In this document: piece after piece, positions 36,377-45,832 of the stretch
How the letters are laid out: each line of letters opens with the position of its first letter
Numbering within the stretch: the stretch's first letter is position 1
Source: a virus
Virus record (IMG/VR): IMGVR_UViG_3300037245_001069
Span: 1 to 60,408 of that record
DNA length: 60,408 nt
Strand: one strand, 5' to 3'
Made by a program: the position numbers and the translations under genes
Notes under the pieces: model-generated
Told to the model about the DNA's origin: nothing
The model's input: the letters and a program-made list of their open reading frames with translations, nothing else
Database searches by the model: none

Positions 36377-36576
36377 AAAAACCATTTACAAAAGAAGAAC
36401 AAGAAGTCATGGATTTAATTGTTGAGGCTCATAAAAAGTTTTCAGCACTCAAGCAAAGCCATCCTGACGAGGGAAACGAATGGAGATTTCACTTACACGG
36501 ATTACAGCACGCATTAGTTCATAGGGTTGTTTCGCGTGATTATCCAAAAGATTTTTATTCACTTTTAAATAAATAA
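36373..36576 (+). CDS. 67-aa conserved phage protein
   Basis: It begins MKKPFTKEEQEVMDLIVEAH, with FHLHGLQHALVHRVVSRDYP near the end: helical and His-rich. It overlaps terL by 4 bases. Similar short genes next to terminase occur in related phages; function unknown. Confidence 0.65.
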   Translation: MKKPFTKEEQEVMDLIVEAHKKFSALKQSHPDEGNEWRFHLHGLQHALVHRVVSRDYPKDFYSLLNK

Positions 36577-36579
36577 ATT

Positions 36580-36882
36580 ATGGGATCAAACTATGTAAAA
36601 ATCAGTACAGAAGAGTATAACCGACTTCGTGATTTTAAAATTGCAATTGATAATGGATTAACTGTCGAGGTTGACCGTTATGATGATCTTGGGAGTGGAT
36701 ATGTGTATTCAAAGGATGAATTCTCCAAGTCCATGCTAAAAGATTTAGATTTGTGCAAAAAAGAATTGGCTAAAGCTCGGCTAGAATTAAACCTTGCCTT
36801 CAATCCTCCAGCAAAAGGAATCACAATTAAAGATATTCAAAAAATGTCTTTGTGGGGATTCTGGAAGTGGAAATGGTTGTAA
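36580..36882 (+). CDS. 100-aa unknown protein
   Basis: It has a helical middle (SKSMLKDLDLCKKELAKARL) and a Trp-rich basic end (WGFWKWKWL). The end resembles that of the gene at 39414-39674 (FWRWKLSLKINK) and the two have similar N-termini (VKISTEEYNRL and VTISLQRYNEL), so they may be paralogues. Confidence 0.6.
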   Translation: MGSNYVKISTEEYNRLRDFKIAIDNGLTVEVDRYDDLGSGYVYSKDEFSKSMLKDLDLCKKELAKARLELNLAFNPPAKGITIKDIQKMSLWGFWKWKWL

Positions 36883-36907
36883 TAAAACACATTAAAAAGT
36901 AGAACGA

Positions 36908-36942
36908 AAAGAGGTAGTCATAAAGATTATCTCTTTTTTTTT
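36908..36942 (+). terminator. intrinsic terminator
   Basis: Imperfect stem AAGAGGTAGTC / GATTATCTCTT around ATAAA, then a run of ten T. It ends the terminase transcript just before the structural promoter. Confidence 0.7.
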
Positions 36943-36972
36943 TGCTTTTAATAGTTTTAGACTATAACTTTG
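36942..36972 (+). promoter_or_regulatory. promoter of structural operon
   Basis: TTG (36942-36944), 20 bases, TAACTTTG (36965-36972): exact consensus. The next ATG is 24 bases downstream. Confidence 0.75.
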
Positions 36973-36996
36973 TAACTTATTATAAAATAAATAGTT

Positions 36997-37368
36997 ATGA
37001 AATATGTAAGCGATCTTATCCTTGATAATGGGATAGCCTACTTAAAGGCTAATGGCACAGAAGAGTATTTATGTACATCACAGCCGGCAGACAGAGCAGC
37101 AGCAATAGCGGCATCGGTAGCGAGTAAGACAGGGCTGACTTCTGGTGACTATACTGGCCCGTCAGATGGCGCAGTGAGCGGTAGAAAAATGACCGTAAAT
37201 GCTCAGGCTGGGATAGTAGCAAGTGCAGACGGAACGGCAACTCATATTGCGATATGCTCAGGCACGACATTGTTATTAGTAACTACCGTTACTTCACAAG
37301 TTGTGACAAATGGCAATACGGTAAATCTTCCTGCATTCAGTGACGAAATGCGAGACGTAACGCCTTAA
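36997..37368 (+). CDS. putative small structural protein
   Basis: 123 residues, Ala/Thr-rich (ADRAAAIAASVASKTGLTSG), with beta-rich ATHIAICSGTTLLLVTTVTS. Composition and place at the head of the structural operon suggest a capsid-associated or decoration protein. No catalytic motif. Confidence 0.6.
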   Translation: MKYVSDLILDNGIAYLKANGTEEYLCTSQPADRAAAIAASVASKTGLTSGDYTGPSDGAVSGRKMTVNAQAGIVASADGTATHIAICSGTTLLLVTTVTSQVVTNGNTVNLPAFSDEMRDVTP

Positions 37369-37372
37369 TCAT

Positions 37373-39031
37373 GTGGCGACTTTATTAAAGACATATAATT
37401 TTGATTCTGCACAGGGATGGGGCTATATTATCAATGGAGACGGCTCAGGCACTTGGCAATCTTCAGGTGGGAATACCGGAGGCTGCTGGGCTGTTAATTG
37501 CTATGGACGAACTAATTTAGAACAAGGCTATTTAGAACTTTCTACAACATGGGAGGCGTTAGGTGTTCCGTCAAATTCCACAATAAACGAAATAGATTCA
37601 AGTTCCCTAAATTGGCTTTGTGATGTTTTTAATGTTTCAGATGGTTATACAATAGGAGCTTTAGAAATCAGAGATTCAGGAGGATCTTTACAAGCAACAT
37701 TAAAGACTAGTCAAGCAGGAAGTGGAACAACAAGTTATGCAAGTTATTCAAATACATCTCCCGTATCTATTCCGGCATCAATTCAATCAAGCGATTCAAG
37801 TATAAGAATAAGGATTAATTTTGTCCTCAATACTGCTAAGAATAATAGCGCGGAGGTCAATTTACTGATTGACAATATTTCATTATCTATTGATTATTCG
37901 GCAGGGTCGATAGATATTTTGGCGAACGATTTATCTCACGACAATATACTTTCTATTGGGGAAATATCTCAAACTCATTTAATTCAATCTATTGATTTAT
38001 CTCATGATAATGAATTGAGCACCGGAAATATAACGCAGATTCATTCAGTAGAGGCAGATAGCTTATCCCATGACAATGATCTGGATGCAGGTGAAATTTC
38101 AGTAACAATAGATATTGTAGCAGAAAATACATACCACTCAGGCATTCTTGAATCTTCTGTCATATCTCAAACTCATGAATTAAACGTAAATAATTTATCC
38201 ATTAATAATGAGTTAGACGAGGCTATTATCTCTCAGGCACATGCAATTATTGCAAATAATCTGTTTCATTCAAATGAATTAGAATCTGGAATTATTACTT
38301 CTGAAATTTATATTACAGCAGACGATATTTATCACAATAATACACTTCTAGAGACTTTTATTTCTCAGGTGCATGATATCGAAGCAGATGATTTATTTAA
38401 TGAAAACTATGCTGAATCTGGACTTATTTCTCAGTCCCACTTATTTGAGGCAGAAGATTTATCCCATTCAAGTGAATTAGATAATCCTATTATTTCACAA
38501 TCCCACAATATAAATTCGAGCGATAATTATCATTTGAATTATTTATATGATTCAGGAATATCTCAGTCGCATAACATATTGATAGATGACTGCTACCATT
38601 CGAATGAATTAGATCATGCTTCAATAAGTAGCGATATCGACATAGTGGCAAATAACTTATATCAAGGCAATGTATTGGATGCAGGGGAAATTACGCAGTA
38701 TCATTTAATTCAGGCAACCGATAATTATCATGAAAATATCCTTAGCGATTCAGTCATTACTCAAATACATGAAATAAATGTAGATGGATTATCTCACAAT
38801 AATTACGTTGAGAATGTAACTATATCGCAAGAATCTACCATATTTGTGGATGATTCATACAGTATAAGCGTATTGGATTCTGCGGTCATGCAAGCGACCA
38901 TAAATGTCAACTCTAAATCGCAGTACAGAAAATGTAAAGCATATTCAACAACAGGAACGAGAAGAAATGTAGCTTCAGTAACAGGAAGAAGAATTAATGT
39001 AAACTCAACATATAAAAACCCATTAAATTAG
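37373..39031 (+). CDS. repetitive virion-associated protein (22-aa repeats)
   Basis: 552 residues from a GTG at 37373; the ATG at 37371 is out of frame and stops at once. Residues 1-180 look like a beta-sandwich (Trp/Gly/Ser-rich start). From about 180 to 525 it has about 15 copies of a 22-residue repeat, pattern I-x-A-x-D-L-S-H-x-N-E-L-x-x-x-x-I-S-Q-x-H. It ends in a basic tail. Repeats of this type suggest an elongated fibre or decoration on the head. Confidence 0.7.
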   Translation: MATLLKTYNFDSAQGWGYIINGDGSGTWQSSGGNTGGCWAVNCYGRTNLEQGYLELSTTWEALGVPSNSTINEIDSSSLNWLCDVFNVSDGYTIGALEIRDSGGSLQATLKTSQAGSGTTSYASYSNTSPVSIPASIQSSDSSIRIRINFVLNTAKNNSAEVNLLIDNISLSIDYSAGSIDILANDLSHDNILSIGEISQTHLIQSIDLSHDNELSTGNITQIHSVEADSLSHDNDLDAGEISVTIDIVAENTYHSGILESSVISQTHELNVNNLSINNELDEAIISQAHAIIANNLFHSNELESGIITSEIYITADDIYHNNTLLETFISQVHDIEADDLFNENYAESGLISQSHLFEAEDLSHSSELDNPIISQSHNINSSDNYHLNYLYDSGISQSHNILIDDCYHSNELDHASISSDIDIVANNLYQGNVLDAGEITQYHLIQATDNYHENILSDSVITQIHEINVDGLSHNNYVENVTISQESTIFVDDSYSISVLDSAVMQATINVNSKSQYRKCKAYSTTGTRRNVASVTGRRINVNSTYKNPLN

Positions 39032-39035
39032 AATC

Positions 39036-39329
39036 ATGGCAAATATAAATCCAGTGGCAGGACAAGATTACGATGTTGTATTAGTAGAAGAAGGCTCTTT
39101 GGTTGATGCCACTGTCACTATTGAATATAAAGACCCAAGCGGAAAAAAAACAAGAGATGTCACACCTACTAATGTAGATACTGATACCGGAGAAATAACA
39201 TACTCAATTCCAAATACTGACTCAACTTATGGCATGTGGTTATTTGTTGCAAAAATAGTAGCCTCAGATGCTAAAATAAGATACACGAATCCGGCAGAAC
39301 AGGTATTCTTCGATAATAAGAAAACCTAA
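39036..39329 (+). CDS. Ig-like small structural protein
   Basis: 97 residues. DVVLVEEGSLVDATVTIEYK and GEITYSIPNTDSTYGMWLFV show alternating beta strands typical of an immunoglobulin-like domain. It lies beside the repeat protein; likely a virion decoration or linker. Confidence 0.55.
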   Translation: MANINPVAGQDYDVVLVEEGSLVDATVTIEYKDPSGKKTRDVTPTNVDTDTGEITYSIPNTDSTYGMWLFVAKIVASDAKIRYTNPAEQVFFDNKKT

Positions 39330-39354
39330 TTCATAGATAAAATTTATAACTAAT

Positions 39355-39385
39355 TTGGTTGATATAAATTTTATTGATAGCTTTG
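39355..39385 (+). promoter_or_regulatory. promoter before portal cluster
   Basis: TTG (39355-39357), 20 bases, TAGCTTTG (39378-39385): exact consensus. The next ATG (39414) is 28 bases downstream. Confidence 0.7.
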
Positions 39386-39413
39386 TGCAAACAATACATA
39401 CTGCAATATTGGC

Positions 39414-39674
39414 ATGATATACGAAAAAGTCACTATAAGCCTACAGAGATATAATGAGTTGATGCTTAAATCAGATTTCTTTGATAGTAATTACGTAGCC
39501 GCTAATTTTGATTTTATAAATGATACTAAAACACAATTGTGGATTAAGGATGATATTATCAAGGAAGTAGAAGATTATCATCGTAGCGCAGTAGTGAGTT
39601 ATAAAAACAAGATAAGATCAAGATGCACGTTGAGATTTTGGAGGTGGAAATTATCCTTAAAAATAAATAAATGA
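39414..39674 (+). CDS. 86-aa unknown protein before portal
   Basis: It starts MIYEKVTISLQRYNELMLKS and ends FWRWKLSLKINK. It overlaps portal by 4 bases. Similar layout to the gene at 36580. Confidence 0.55.
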   Translation: MIYEKVTISLQRYNELMLKSDFFDSNYVAANFDFINDTKTQLWIKDDIIKEVEDYHRSAVVSYKNKIRSRCTLRFWRWKLSLKINK

Positions 39675-41077
39675 TTACAAAGGATAAGAAAAGCTACAGA
39701 GAGATTATGTCCGCATTGGATATCGTTAAATCAGTTCCGAATATAACAGTGCCTCAACATATCAATTCATTAATAACAGGTGATCCGTTTTATACTTCAT
39801 TGGATAATCAGTCACAATTAGAAAAAGAGTACGAGGTAAATCCTGTGCTTTCATCAGTTATTAATTTAAAAGCTGACTATATATCGAATGCCGCTGTTAG
39901 TGTCAGGAATGTTAAAAATGGCGAAATAATAACCGACAAGCAGTTCAAGCAAAGCAAAACATTAGACCCTATTATCAAGTCAATGTTCCGGTTAAAGAAC
40001 AACCCAAACCCACTCCAATCCACAAAGGAATTTTTCGGATTAACTTCTATTTTCAAGGATGTATTCGGGAATAGTTTTATTTATGGCAATAGTGTTTCTG
40101 GCAGCGTAAACATTAAAGACGTAGCGTTTTTATGGGCTGTTTGGCCTCAGTATATGAAACCAGAATTAAACGGTAATATATTTGATGCGGCAAGTCTTAG
40201 TGGAATTATAAAGGGATGGGATTGGAAGAAAGACACTTATAGTAAAAGGTTTTCTATCGAAGAAATATTACATAGGAAAGACCCTAATATAGGATTTAAT
40301 AATGTCAATGATTTAGTACTCGGAACTTCCAGGCAAAAATCTTTGTCGTGGCCTTTGTCAAATATCCGTATTGCTTACGAAAGTCGCAATGTTATAGCTA
40401 GAGAACGAGGAATGAGAGCTATTATATCTAGTTCTGATTCTGACGGGAATATGGGTTCTATCCCAATGGGTGATACTGAAAAGCAAGAAGTCCAAAGAGA
40501 TTTAAGAAACTATGGGTTCCGTAATGGGCAAGATCAATTTATGGTCACGCGGCATAATATTGCCGTCCACCATGTAGACCAAGACGTAAGAAAGCTTGGC
40601 CTTTTGAATGAAATAGCGTCCGATGCCATGGCTGTTTCGGAAAGATACGGAGTGCCGGAAATCCTTGTTAAATTGTACATAAAAGGTGCGACATTTGAGA
40701 ATCAGGAAAGTTCAGAAAGACGAATGTATCAGAATACAACGATCCCTGAGATGAATGATTTTATTGAGGATTTAAACGTTTGGCTAAAGACAAGGGATTT
40801 CGGATATGAATACATTGTCGATTTTAATCACATCCCTGTATTGCAGAAAAATGAAAAAGATCGTTCAGAGATAAATAAGAATATAAACACCATCAACAAG
40901 GAATTATTTTTCTCTGGAGCTATAATTTATAATCAATGGCTGCAAGCTATTGGGTACGCTTCCGTAGATCAGTCATGGGCTAAAAAACGGATTACTGAAA
41001 TGACAGATGAGGAAATTTTCAGGATTAAAGGAAATTATACGTTGAATTCTACAATTGAAGAAGATGGAAACCAATGA
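39671..41077 (+). CDS. portal protein
   Basis: 468 residues. PVLSSVINLKADYISNAAVS, TKEFFGLTSIFKDVFGNSFI, SRNVIARERGMRAIISSSDS and SDAMAVSERYGVPEILVKLY match the HK97-like portal fold of Bacteroidota phages. The 12-mer forms the DNA entry pore at one capsid vertex and docks terminase and the neck. It is followed by the protease and major capsid genes, in the usual order. Confidence 0.85.
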   Translation: MITKDKKSYREIMSALDIVKSVPNITVPQHINSLITGDPFYTSLDNQSQLEKEYEVNPVLSSVINLKADYISNAAVSVRNVKNGEIITDKQFKQSKTLDPIIKSMFRLKNNPNPLQSTKEFFGLTSIFKDVFGNSFIYGNSVSGSVNIKDVAFLWAVWPQYMKPELNGNIFDAASLSGIIKGWDWKKDTYSKRFSIEEILHRKDPNIGFNNVNDLVLGTSRQKSLSWPLSNIRIAYESRNVIARERGMRAIISSSDSDGNMGSIPMGDTEKQEVQRDLRNYGFRNGQDQFMVTRHNIAVHHVDQDVRKLGLLNEIASDAMAVSERYGVPEILVKLYIKGATFENQESSERRMYQNTTIPEMNDFIEDLNVWLKTRDFGYEYIVDFNHIPVLQKNEKDRSEINKNINTINKELFFSGAIIYNQWLQAIGYASVDQSWAKKRITEMTDEEIFRIKGNYTLNSTIEEDGNQ

Positions 41078-41165
41078 GAATAAAAAGGGGAAGATCGACA
41101 AGAAAAAGTTAATCAAGGATAAGAAGAAATTTATCAAGGAGAATCGAAACGTAATTTTGAAGTGA
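41064..41165 (+). CDS. 33-aa lysine-rich protein (tentative)
   Basis: METNENKKGKIDKKKLIKDK and a basic end. It overlaps the portal 3' end by 14 bases. A short scaffold-like or leftover peptide; evidence is only the frame and the packing. Confidence 0.35.
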   Translation: METNENKKGKIDKKKLIKDKKKFIKENRNVILK

Positions 41166-41191
41166 GATTAAAATTTAAAATATTATTTATC

Positions 41192-41866
41192 ATGGCAATC
41201 GTAGGCTTAGCGGCTTACGGTAATGGAGGTTTACTGACCGTTCCTCCTGCCATGACTGTATTTAATTCGGTCGCTAATTTAAAAATGGTCAAGATGGAAA
41301 ATGAAATTTGGAAAGGTGTATTCGGATTTGAGGGGTTTTATCAAGTCAGTGATATGGGTAGGGTTAAAAGATTGAAAAGAAATCATTCTAATAATCAGTA
41401 CAAAACAGACAGAATAATGTCTCCAAGAACATCCAATAATGGATATAAAAATATAAGTTTTACTATTAATCGCCATGTCAAGTCATTTTCCGTACATAGG
41501 TTGGTGGCATTGCATTTTATTTCCAACCCAGACAATAAACCACAAATCAACCACAAAAATGCAATTAAAACGGATAATAGAGTTGGTAATTTAGAGTGGT
41601 GTACCGCGAAAGAGAATATGACTCACGCTCATGCCAATGGATTAGTGAAACCAAATAAGTCTGGGGCTAGCGACTATCGGAGTCACCAAGTAATAATGAT
41701 AGACCTAGGTGGCAATGAAATTAATGAGTTCGGGAGTCTCATGGAGGCACAAAGAAAAACAGGAATAAGGAATGGCAATATATCTAAAGTGCTAACTGGA
41801 CGAACAAATACAGCAGGAGGATATAAGTGGAAAATAAAAAATAAAGAGCATGAGCATACATTGTAG
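41192..41866 (+). CDS. NUMOD4-HNH endonuclease, possibly fused to an interrupted gene start
   Basis: The endonuclease begins near 41285-41294 (MENEIWKGVFGFEGFYQVSD, the NUMOD4 motif) and has the HNH core SFSVHRLVALHFISNPDNKP, INHKNAIKTDNRVGNLEWC. A C-terminal DNA-binding NUMOD1-like part (FGSLMEAQRKTGIRNGNISK) follows. In frame upstream, 41192-41284 encodes MAIVGLAAYGNGGLLTVPPA, which does not belong to the nuclease family and looks like the start of another gene broken by insertion. Its end overlaps the protease start by 17 bases. Confidence 0.8.
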   Translation: MAIVGLAAYGNGGLLTVPPAMTVFNSVANLKMVKMENEIWKGVFGFEGFYQVSDMGRVKRLKRNHSNNQYKTDRIMSPRTSNNGYKNISFTINRHVKSFSVHRLVALHFISNPDNKPQINHKNAIKTDNRVGNLEWCTAKENMTHAHANGLVKPNKSGASDYRSHQVIMIDLGGNEINEFGSLMEAQRKTGIRNGNISKVLTGRTNTAGGYKWKIKNKEHEHTL

Positions 41867-42725
41867 TGAACTGAATAAAAGTTTTGACTCGAAGGAAGAA
41901 TTATTTGTAGAATTAAAGGCGAATAAGTCCGAAATAGTAGCAATTAAAAAGGCTCAAATATTGAAGTCGCACGAAAAAGGAACAGGCATAAAGGCTCGCC
42001 CACTTGATTATTCCAAATTAAGTACTGAGACAAAAGGTATCAAATTCGATGAGGACTACTACTATATAGCCGTTAGCACAAGTAAGGTGTTGGATTCTCA
42101 CGATGATCTTCACTTAGATGGGATGTGGAACAGAACAGTAACGGCAAGGCAAGGTAAAAATTATCTTGTTGCAGATCACGAGCTGAAGATTGATAATACA
42201 ATAGCAAGAAAAGAATATGTTGAAATGCTCACCGCTATCATACCATTTTCCGCATTAGGGAAAGACTACGAAGGTGATACCGAAGCATTGATATACAAAG
42301 TAAGGAAAGATAAAGTTATCCATGCTAAAGCAAAGGAATGGCTAGATAGTGGCGATGACATAGAAGCTAGTGTTAGGATGCAATATGTTGATATTGTCCT
42401 AGCCATGAAAAGTGATGATAAGGATGATATTAAAGAGCGTAAAAACTTTGACGAGTTATACGACTCAATAGCAAATAAAGCTGACTTCGAGGAAGAAATA
42501 ATGTATTTCTGGGGAATAAAAGAAGCAAAAAACGTGCTAGAAAGCAGTTTGGTATTGTTTGGAAGCAATAGCACTACTGGACAAATATCACACGCAAGCA
42601 ACGATAAAAAACAGAAACCGTTAATAAAAGACACTTCTGTAAAAAATAGTCAGCCGCCTGTAAGCACTGATGTAGATTACGAATTTTTAACAAAAAACAT
42701 TTTTAAAAACAAAGAAAATGACTGA
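41850..42725 (+). CDS. prohead (capsid maturation) protease
   Basis: 291 residues. EDYYYIAVSTSKVLDSHDDL, then ADHELKI with the likely catalytic His110, and IEASVRMQYV with Ser174, followed by a charged, disordered C-terminal part (scaffold-like). This fits HK97-type prohead proteases. It trims the capsid N-terminal delta domain. Overlaps the major capsid gene by 8 bases. The first codons overlap the HNH gene, so its native start may have been altered. Confidence 0.75.
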   Translation: MSIHCSELNKSFDSKEELFVELKANKSEIVAIKKAQILKSHEKGTGIKARPLDYSKLSTETKGIKFDEDYYYIAVSTSKVLDSHDDLHLDGMWNRTVTARQGKNYLVADHELKIDNTIARKEYVEMLTAIIPFSALGKDYEGDTEALIYKVRKDKVIHAKAKEWLDSGDDIEASVRMQYVDIVLAMKSDDKDDIKERKNFDELYDSIANKADFEEEIMYFWGIKEAKNVLESSLVLFGSNSTTGQISHASNDKKQKPLIKDTSVKNSQPPVSTDVDYEFLTKNIFKNKEND

Positions 42726-44055
42726 AGAAGAAAAAAAAGCAGCCTTACTTTTAGAAATTGAAGCAAAGGTTAAAGGGCTTATCGTTGATTCTCAAAAGGA
42801 GTCAGTGACAAAAGCAGAGCTTGATACAAAGGTCAATGAAATAAATGATGCAATTGCCGCATCTCTGGATAATGACCAGATTTCTGCCTTGAAAGCAAGT
42901 GTTGATGGCCTTATTGAGGCTACAGGGAAAAATACCTTGGAGTTAAAAGAATTCAAAGAAGGCAAAGTGACCAACGATTCCACCCCGAAAACTTTCAGGG
43001 GAGCGATAAAAGAGGCCATCATGAGTAAGAAAGACATCTGTCTTACTAAAAAGGATGACGATAACGGCGAGCGATATTCATTGCTTGACTATTTCCAAGA
43101 AAAAGGCAGAAGCGAATCTCCTGTATTTACAATGAAGGCTGCTGTTGATATGCTTCAATCAAATATCGCCCAGAGCGAAATAAATCTGGTAAGATTGACT
43201 GAGCTTGATCCTAATCGAGTTGGTATTCCTTTAACTATTTATCCACACGTTTTCAATTGGATGCCAACGAAGCCAATGAAAAAAGCTTACATGTCTGTTT
43301 TGGTGGTTTATACTTACGTTGATGGATCGGGAACTAAAACCGAAGGGTCTGCTTCAAGTAAATCAAGCTTCTTACTGAAAACTGTTCAGTTTAAAGCATT
43401 TTACAATGCAACTTATTTCACTATTTCTGATGAGACACTTGATGATTTAGATGAAGTAATGGACGAAATTGCAATGGTAGCACCTGATAAAATCTTGGAT
43501 AGCATCGATGGCAAAATTCTTGGAACTACCGGTGATGGATCGACTGACATTAAAGGATTATTCGCAACTGGGAATCATACTGATTTTGCAACAGCAACTT
43601 ATACTGACACAGTAGAGGGTGCGAATATTATTGACCTGATTTCAAAATCAAAATTACAATGTGAAGGCAATAAATATCGCCCAAATGTTGTATTAATGAG
43701 TCCAACAGATATTGAGGCAATGGGTGCATTGAAAGACCTTGATGAAAATTCCGTATCTGATCGTAGGGTTAGATGGGATAGTACCGGACTTCCAGCATTC
43801 GTAATGGGACTAAGAATAATTGCTTCTACTGCTATAACAGCAGATACTTTAGCTGTTATCGATCAAAAGCAATTGATAATCGGACTCCGTAAGGATATGA
43901 GTTTGCAAATTGGTTTGAATGGAACCGATTTAACCGAAGGACAAAGAACAGTTGTTATTAAAGTTCGTAATGCTTTTGGTATTAGGGATATTGCAGGTAT
44001 CATTTATTCTGATGGTATTGCTGCTGATGTTGCCGCAATTGATTCTGGAGTATAA
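42718..44055 (+). CDS. major capsid protein (HK97 fold)
   Basis: 445 residues. An N-terminal coiled-coil delta-like domain (about 1-95, LLLEIEAKVKGLIVDSQKES) precedes the mature part with ISDETLDDLDEVMDEIAMVA, DKILDSIDGKILGTTGDGST and an RVRWDSTGLPAF segment of the A domain. This matches HK97-fold capsid proteins. The delta domain should be removed by the protease encoded next to it. Confidence 0.85.
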   Translation: MTEEEKKAALLLEIEAKVKGLIVDSQKESVTKAELDTKVNEINDAIAASLDNDQISALKASVDGLIEATGKNTLELKEFKEGKVTNDSTPKTFRGAIKEAIMSKKDICLTKKDDDNGERYSLLDYFQEKGRSESPVFTMKAAVDMLQSNIAQSEINLVRLTELDPNRVGIPLTIYPHVFNWMPTKPMKKAYMSVLVVYTYVDGSGTKTEGSASSKSSFLLKTVQFKAFYNATYFTISDETLDDLDEVMDEIAMVAPDKILDSIDGKILGTTGDGSTDIKGLFATGNHTDFATATYTDTVEGANIIDLISKSKLQCEGNKYRPNVVLMSPTDIEAMGALKDLDENSVSDRRVRWDSTGLPAFVMGLRIIASTAITADTLAVIDQKQLIIGLRKDMSLQIGLNGTDLTEGQRTVVIKVRNAFGIRDIAGIIYSDGIAADVAAIDSGV

Positions 44056-44073
44056 ATCTTAAAATTAAGTATA

Positions 44074-44526
44074 ATGAAAAAGTTATTATTTATTTTGGCA
44101 TTGATAGTTAGTGTGTTTGTAGCAAATGCACAGACTTTGACAACTCCTACTGCAGGCGATTTTGACTCATATATCAGTCAGGCATCTTATTATTATGTGA
44201 CAGACAGCCTTAATGATACAGACACTACTCTGTACACGTTTCGAGTAAAAGGACCTACAGTGCAGAATTTTACTGTTAAATTATATCTTGATTGGGTTTC
44301 AGGGACAGCAGGAGGTGTTCTTACTGTATTAAGATCAATTGATGGTGTCAATTATCAGGCATATTCGGATACTACAATAACAGCAAGTGCAGTAACGGCA
44401 GATATAATGGATACAGAAACTATAGACTTAGACGATTATGGATATCCATATCTAAGGCTACAGTATATTCAGTCTGGAACTGCTATTACGAGACCCAATA
44501 TTTACATTTACAATAAAGGCAATTAA
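44074..44526 (+). CDS. Sec-signal-bearing protein in head operon
   Basis: 150 residues. The N-terminal MKKLLFILALIVSVFVANAQ is a clear signal peptide with cleavage before or at Gln20. The rest is beta-rich (TLYTFRVKGPTVQNFTVKLY). A signal peptide is unexpected for a virion protein made in the cytoplasm. It may be secreted, surface-placed, or borrowed from the host. Confidence 0.7.
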   Translation: MKKLLFILALIVSVFVANAQTLTTPTAGDFDSYISQASYYYVTDSLNDTDTTLYTFRVKGPTVQNFTVKLYLDWVSGTAGGVLTVLRSIDGVNYQAYSDTTITASAVTADIMDTETIDLDDYGYPYLRLQYIQSGTAITRPNIYIYNKGN

Positions 44527-44528
44527 TC

Positions 44529-44666
44529 ATGGTAAACGTAAAAGGAACGCGTAAAATTAGAGCTGTAGTTTCATTGATTTGCGCCAAATTGCAGATCGAT
44601 GACAAAGAGCTTGATGCCTTTATTGGAAAAGGTACTGTAAAGCCTATTAAGGCAGGTAAAAAATAA
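44529..44666 (+). CDS. 45-aa basic protein
   Basis: It reads MVNVKGTRKIRAVVSLICAK, then LQIDDKELDAFIGKGTVKPI and a basic end. Spacing to both neighbours is only a few bases. Possibly a small head-completion protein; not recognised. Confidence 0.5.
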   Translation: MVNVKGTRKIRAVVSLICAKLQIDDKELDAFIGKGTVKPIKAGKK

Positions 44667-44669
44667 GAA

Positions 44670-45290
44670 ATGGCAAACCTGATTGATGATACATATTTCG
44701 TTCGTGACATTAATGTGCCAGTAGGCTCTACTGAAGAGTTGAAAGCACCGTTAAATGCCGCAATAGTAAGGTATGAACCTGAATATCTTAAAAAACTACT
44801 TGGATACACTTTATGGAAAGGTGTTCAAGTAGAAATAGATGCAGCAGAGTACACGCTTTATAGTGATTTAGTAAACGGTGCAGAATTCTCATTCGATTTT
44901 TATGGTAAGACCATAACTACTAAATGGGAAGGATTAGTGAACGCTGAAAAGATTTCACCGATAGCACATTATACTTACTATAAGAACAGAGAAAATGTTG
45001 AGAGTTTCAATACAGGTTTAGGACAAAGAAGAGGAAAGGGTGAAAATTCAGTTGCGGCTTCGGCAATAGTTCCGATGGTTAAAGTATGGAGTGATTTGGT
45101 AAGAGAAATGCACGGAGAACAGGATAGGTGTTTTAAGCCTAAGGAGTATCGTGATTTCTTTCTGAACAATACTAATTATTATCATTTTGACGCCGAGCCA
45201 AGTGTATTTAATTTTCTATTGGCGAACTTGACTGAATATCCGGATTGGGTTTTCACCCCTTTATGGTTTAATAACGCATTTGGAATATGA
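44670..45290 (+). CDS. head-tail connector (DUF6712-like)
   Basis: 206 residues. APLNAAIVRYEPEYLKKLLG and GLVNAEKISPIAHYTYYKNR are typical of connector or adaptor proteins of Bacteroidota phages. It would attach to the portal. Overlaps the next gene by 4 bases. Confidence 0.65.
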   Translation: MANLIDDTYFVRDINVPVGSTEELKAPLNAAIVRYEPEYLKKLLGYTLWKGVQVEIDAAEYTLYSDLVNGAEFSFDFYGKTITTKWEGLVNAEKISPIAHYTYYKNRENVESFNTGLGQRRGKGENSVAASAIVPMVKVWSDLVREMHGEQDRCFKPKEYRDFFLNNTNYYHFDAEPSVFNFLLANLTEYPDWVFTPLWFNNAFGI

Positions 45291-45832
45291 CAATTGATAG
45301 CAGATATTTCGTAGATGTTTTTGGGAGCGTTGTAGATGACGTTCAGGCTCTTTATGATCCTACTAATGAGGAAAAGCCTTATTATATGTATGGTCATATT
45401 CTGGACGTTCTAAAACGACTTACAATTAAAGATACTGATGATACTGAAAAGTTGAAAAAATATCCTTTGATTGTTTTAATCCAGGACTTCGAGGAAGTTA
45501 AATCTGAGTGGGGAAAATACGAGTATATTCTCCCCGAAATTAAAGTTGTTATTGTTACTGATACTTCACAGAATTATACAAGTGATAAGCGTTACACAAA
45601 ATCATTCAAGCCTATTCTTTATCCGATATGGAATAATTTGCTGACGAGCATGGCAAAAAGTAATTACATAGATGTTGTTTCTCCTGACCATATAGAATAC
45701 TCTAAATTTGACAGAGTATTTTGGGGAAAGGAAGCAGTATTTGGAGTAGATGGTTCGCCGTTTAACGATTACTTAGATGCCATAGAAATACGATTTAAGA
45801 ATTTACAAATTATAAAACACAAAAATTGTTAA
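45287..45832 (+). CDS. neck/tail-terminator-like protein
   Basis: 181 residues. EKLKKYPLIVLIQDFEEVKS and VKVVIVTDTSQN-type beta strands, with FKPILYPIWNNLLTSMAKSN, fit a tail-terminator or neck protein by place (before the tail tube). No decisive motif. Confidence 0.55.
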   Translation: MTIDSRYFVDVFGSVVDDVQALYDPTNEEKPYYMYGHILDVLKRLTIKDTDDTEKLKKYPLIVLIQDFEEVKSEWGKYEYILPEIKVVIVTDTSQNYTSDKRYTKSFKPILYPIWNNLLTSMAKSNYIDVVSPDHIEYSKFDRVFWGKEAVFGVDGSPFNDYLDAIEIRFKNLQIIKHKNC

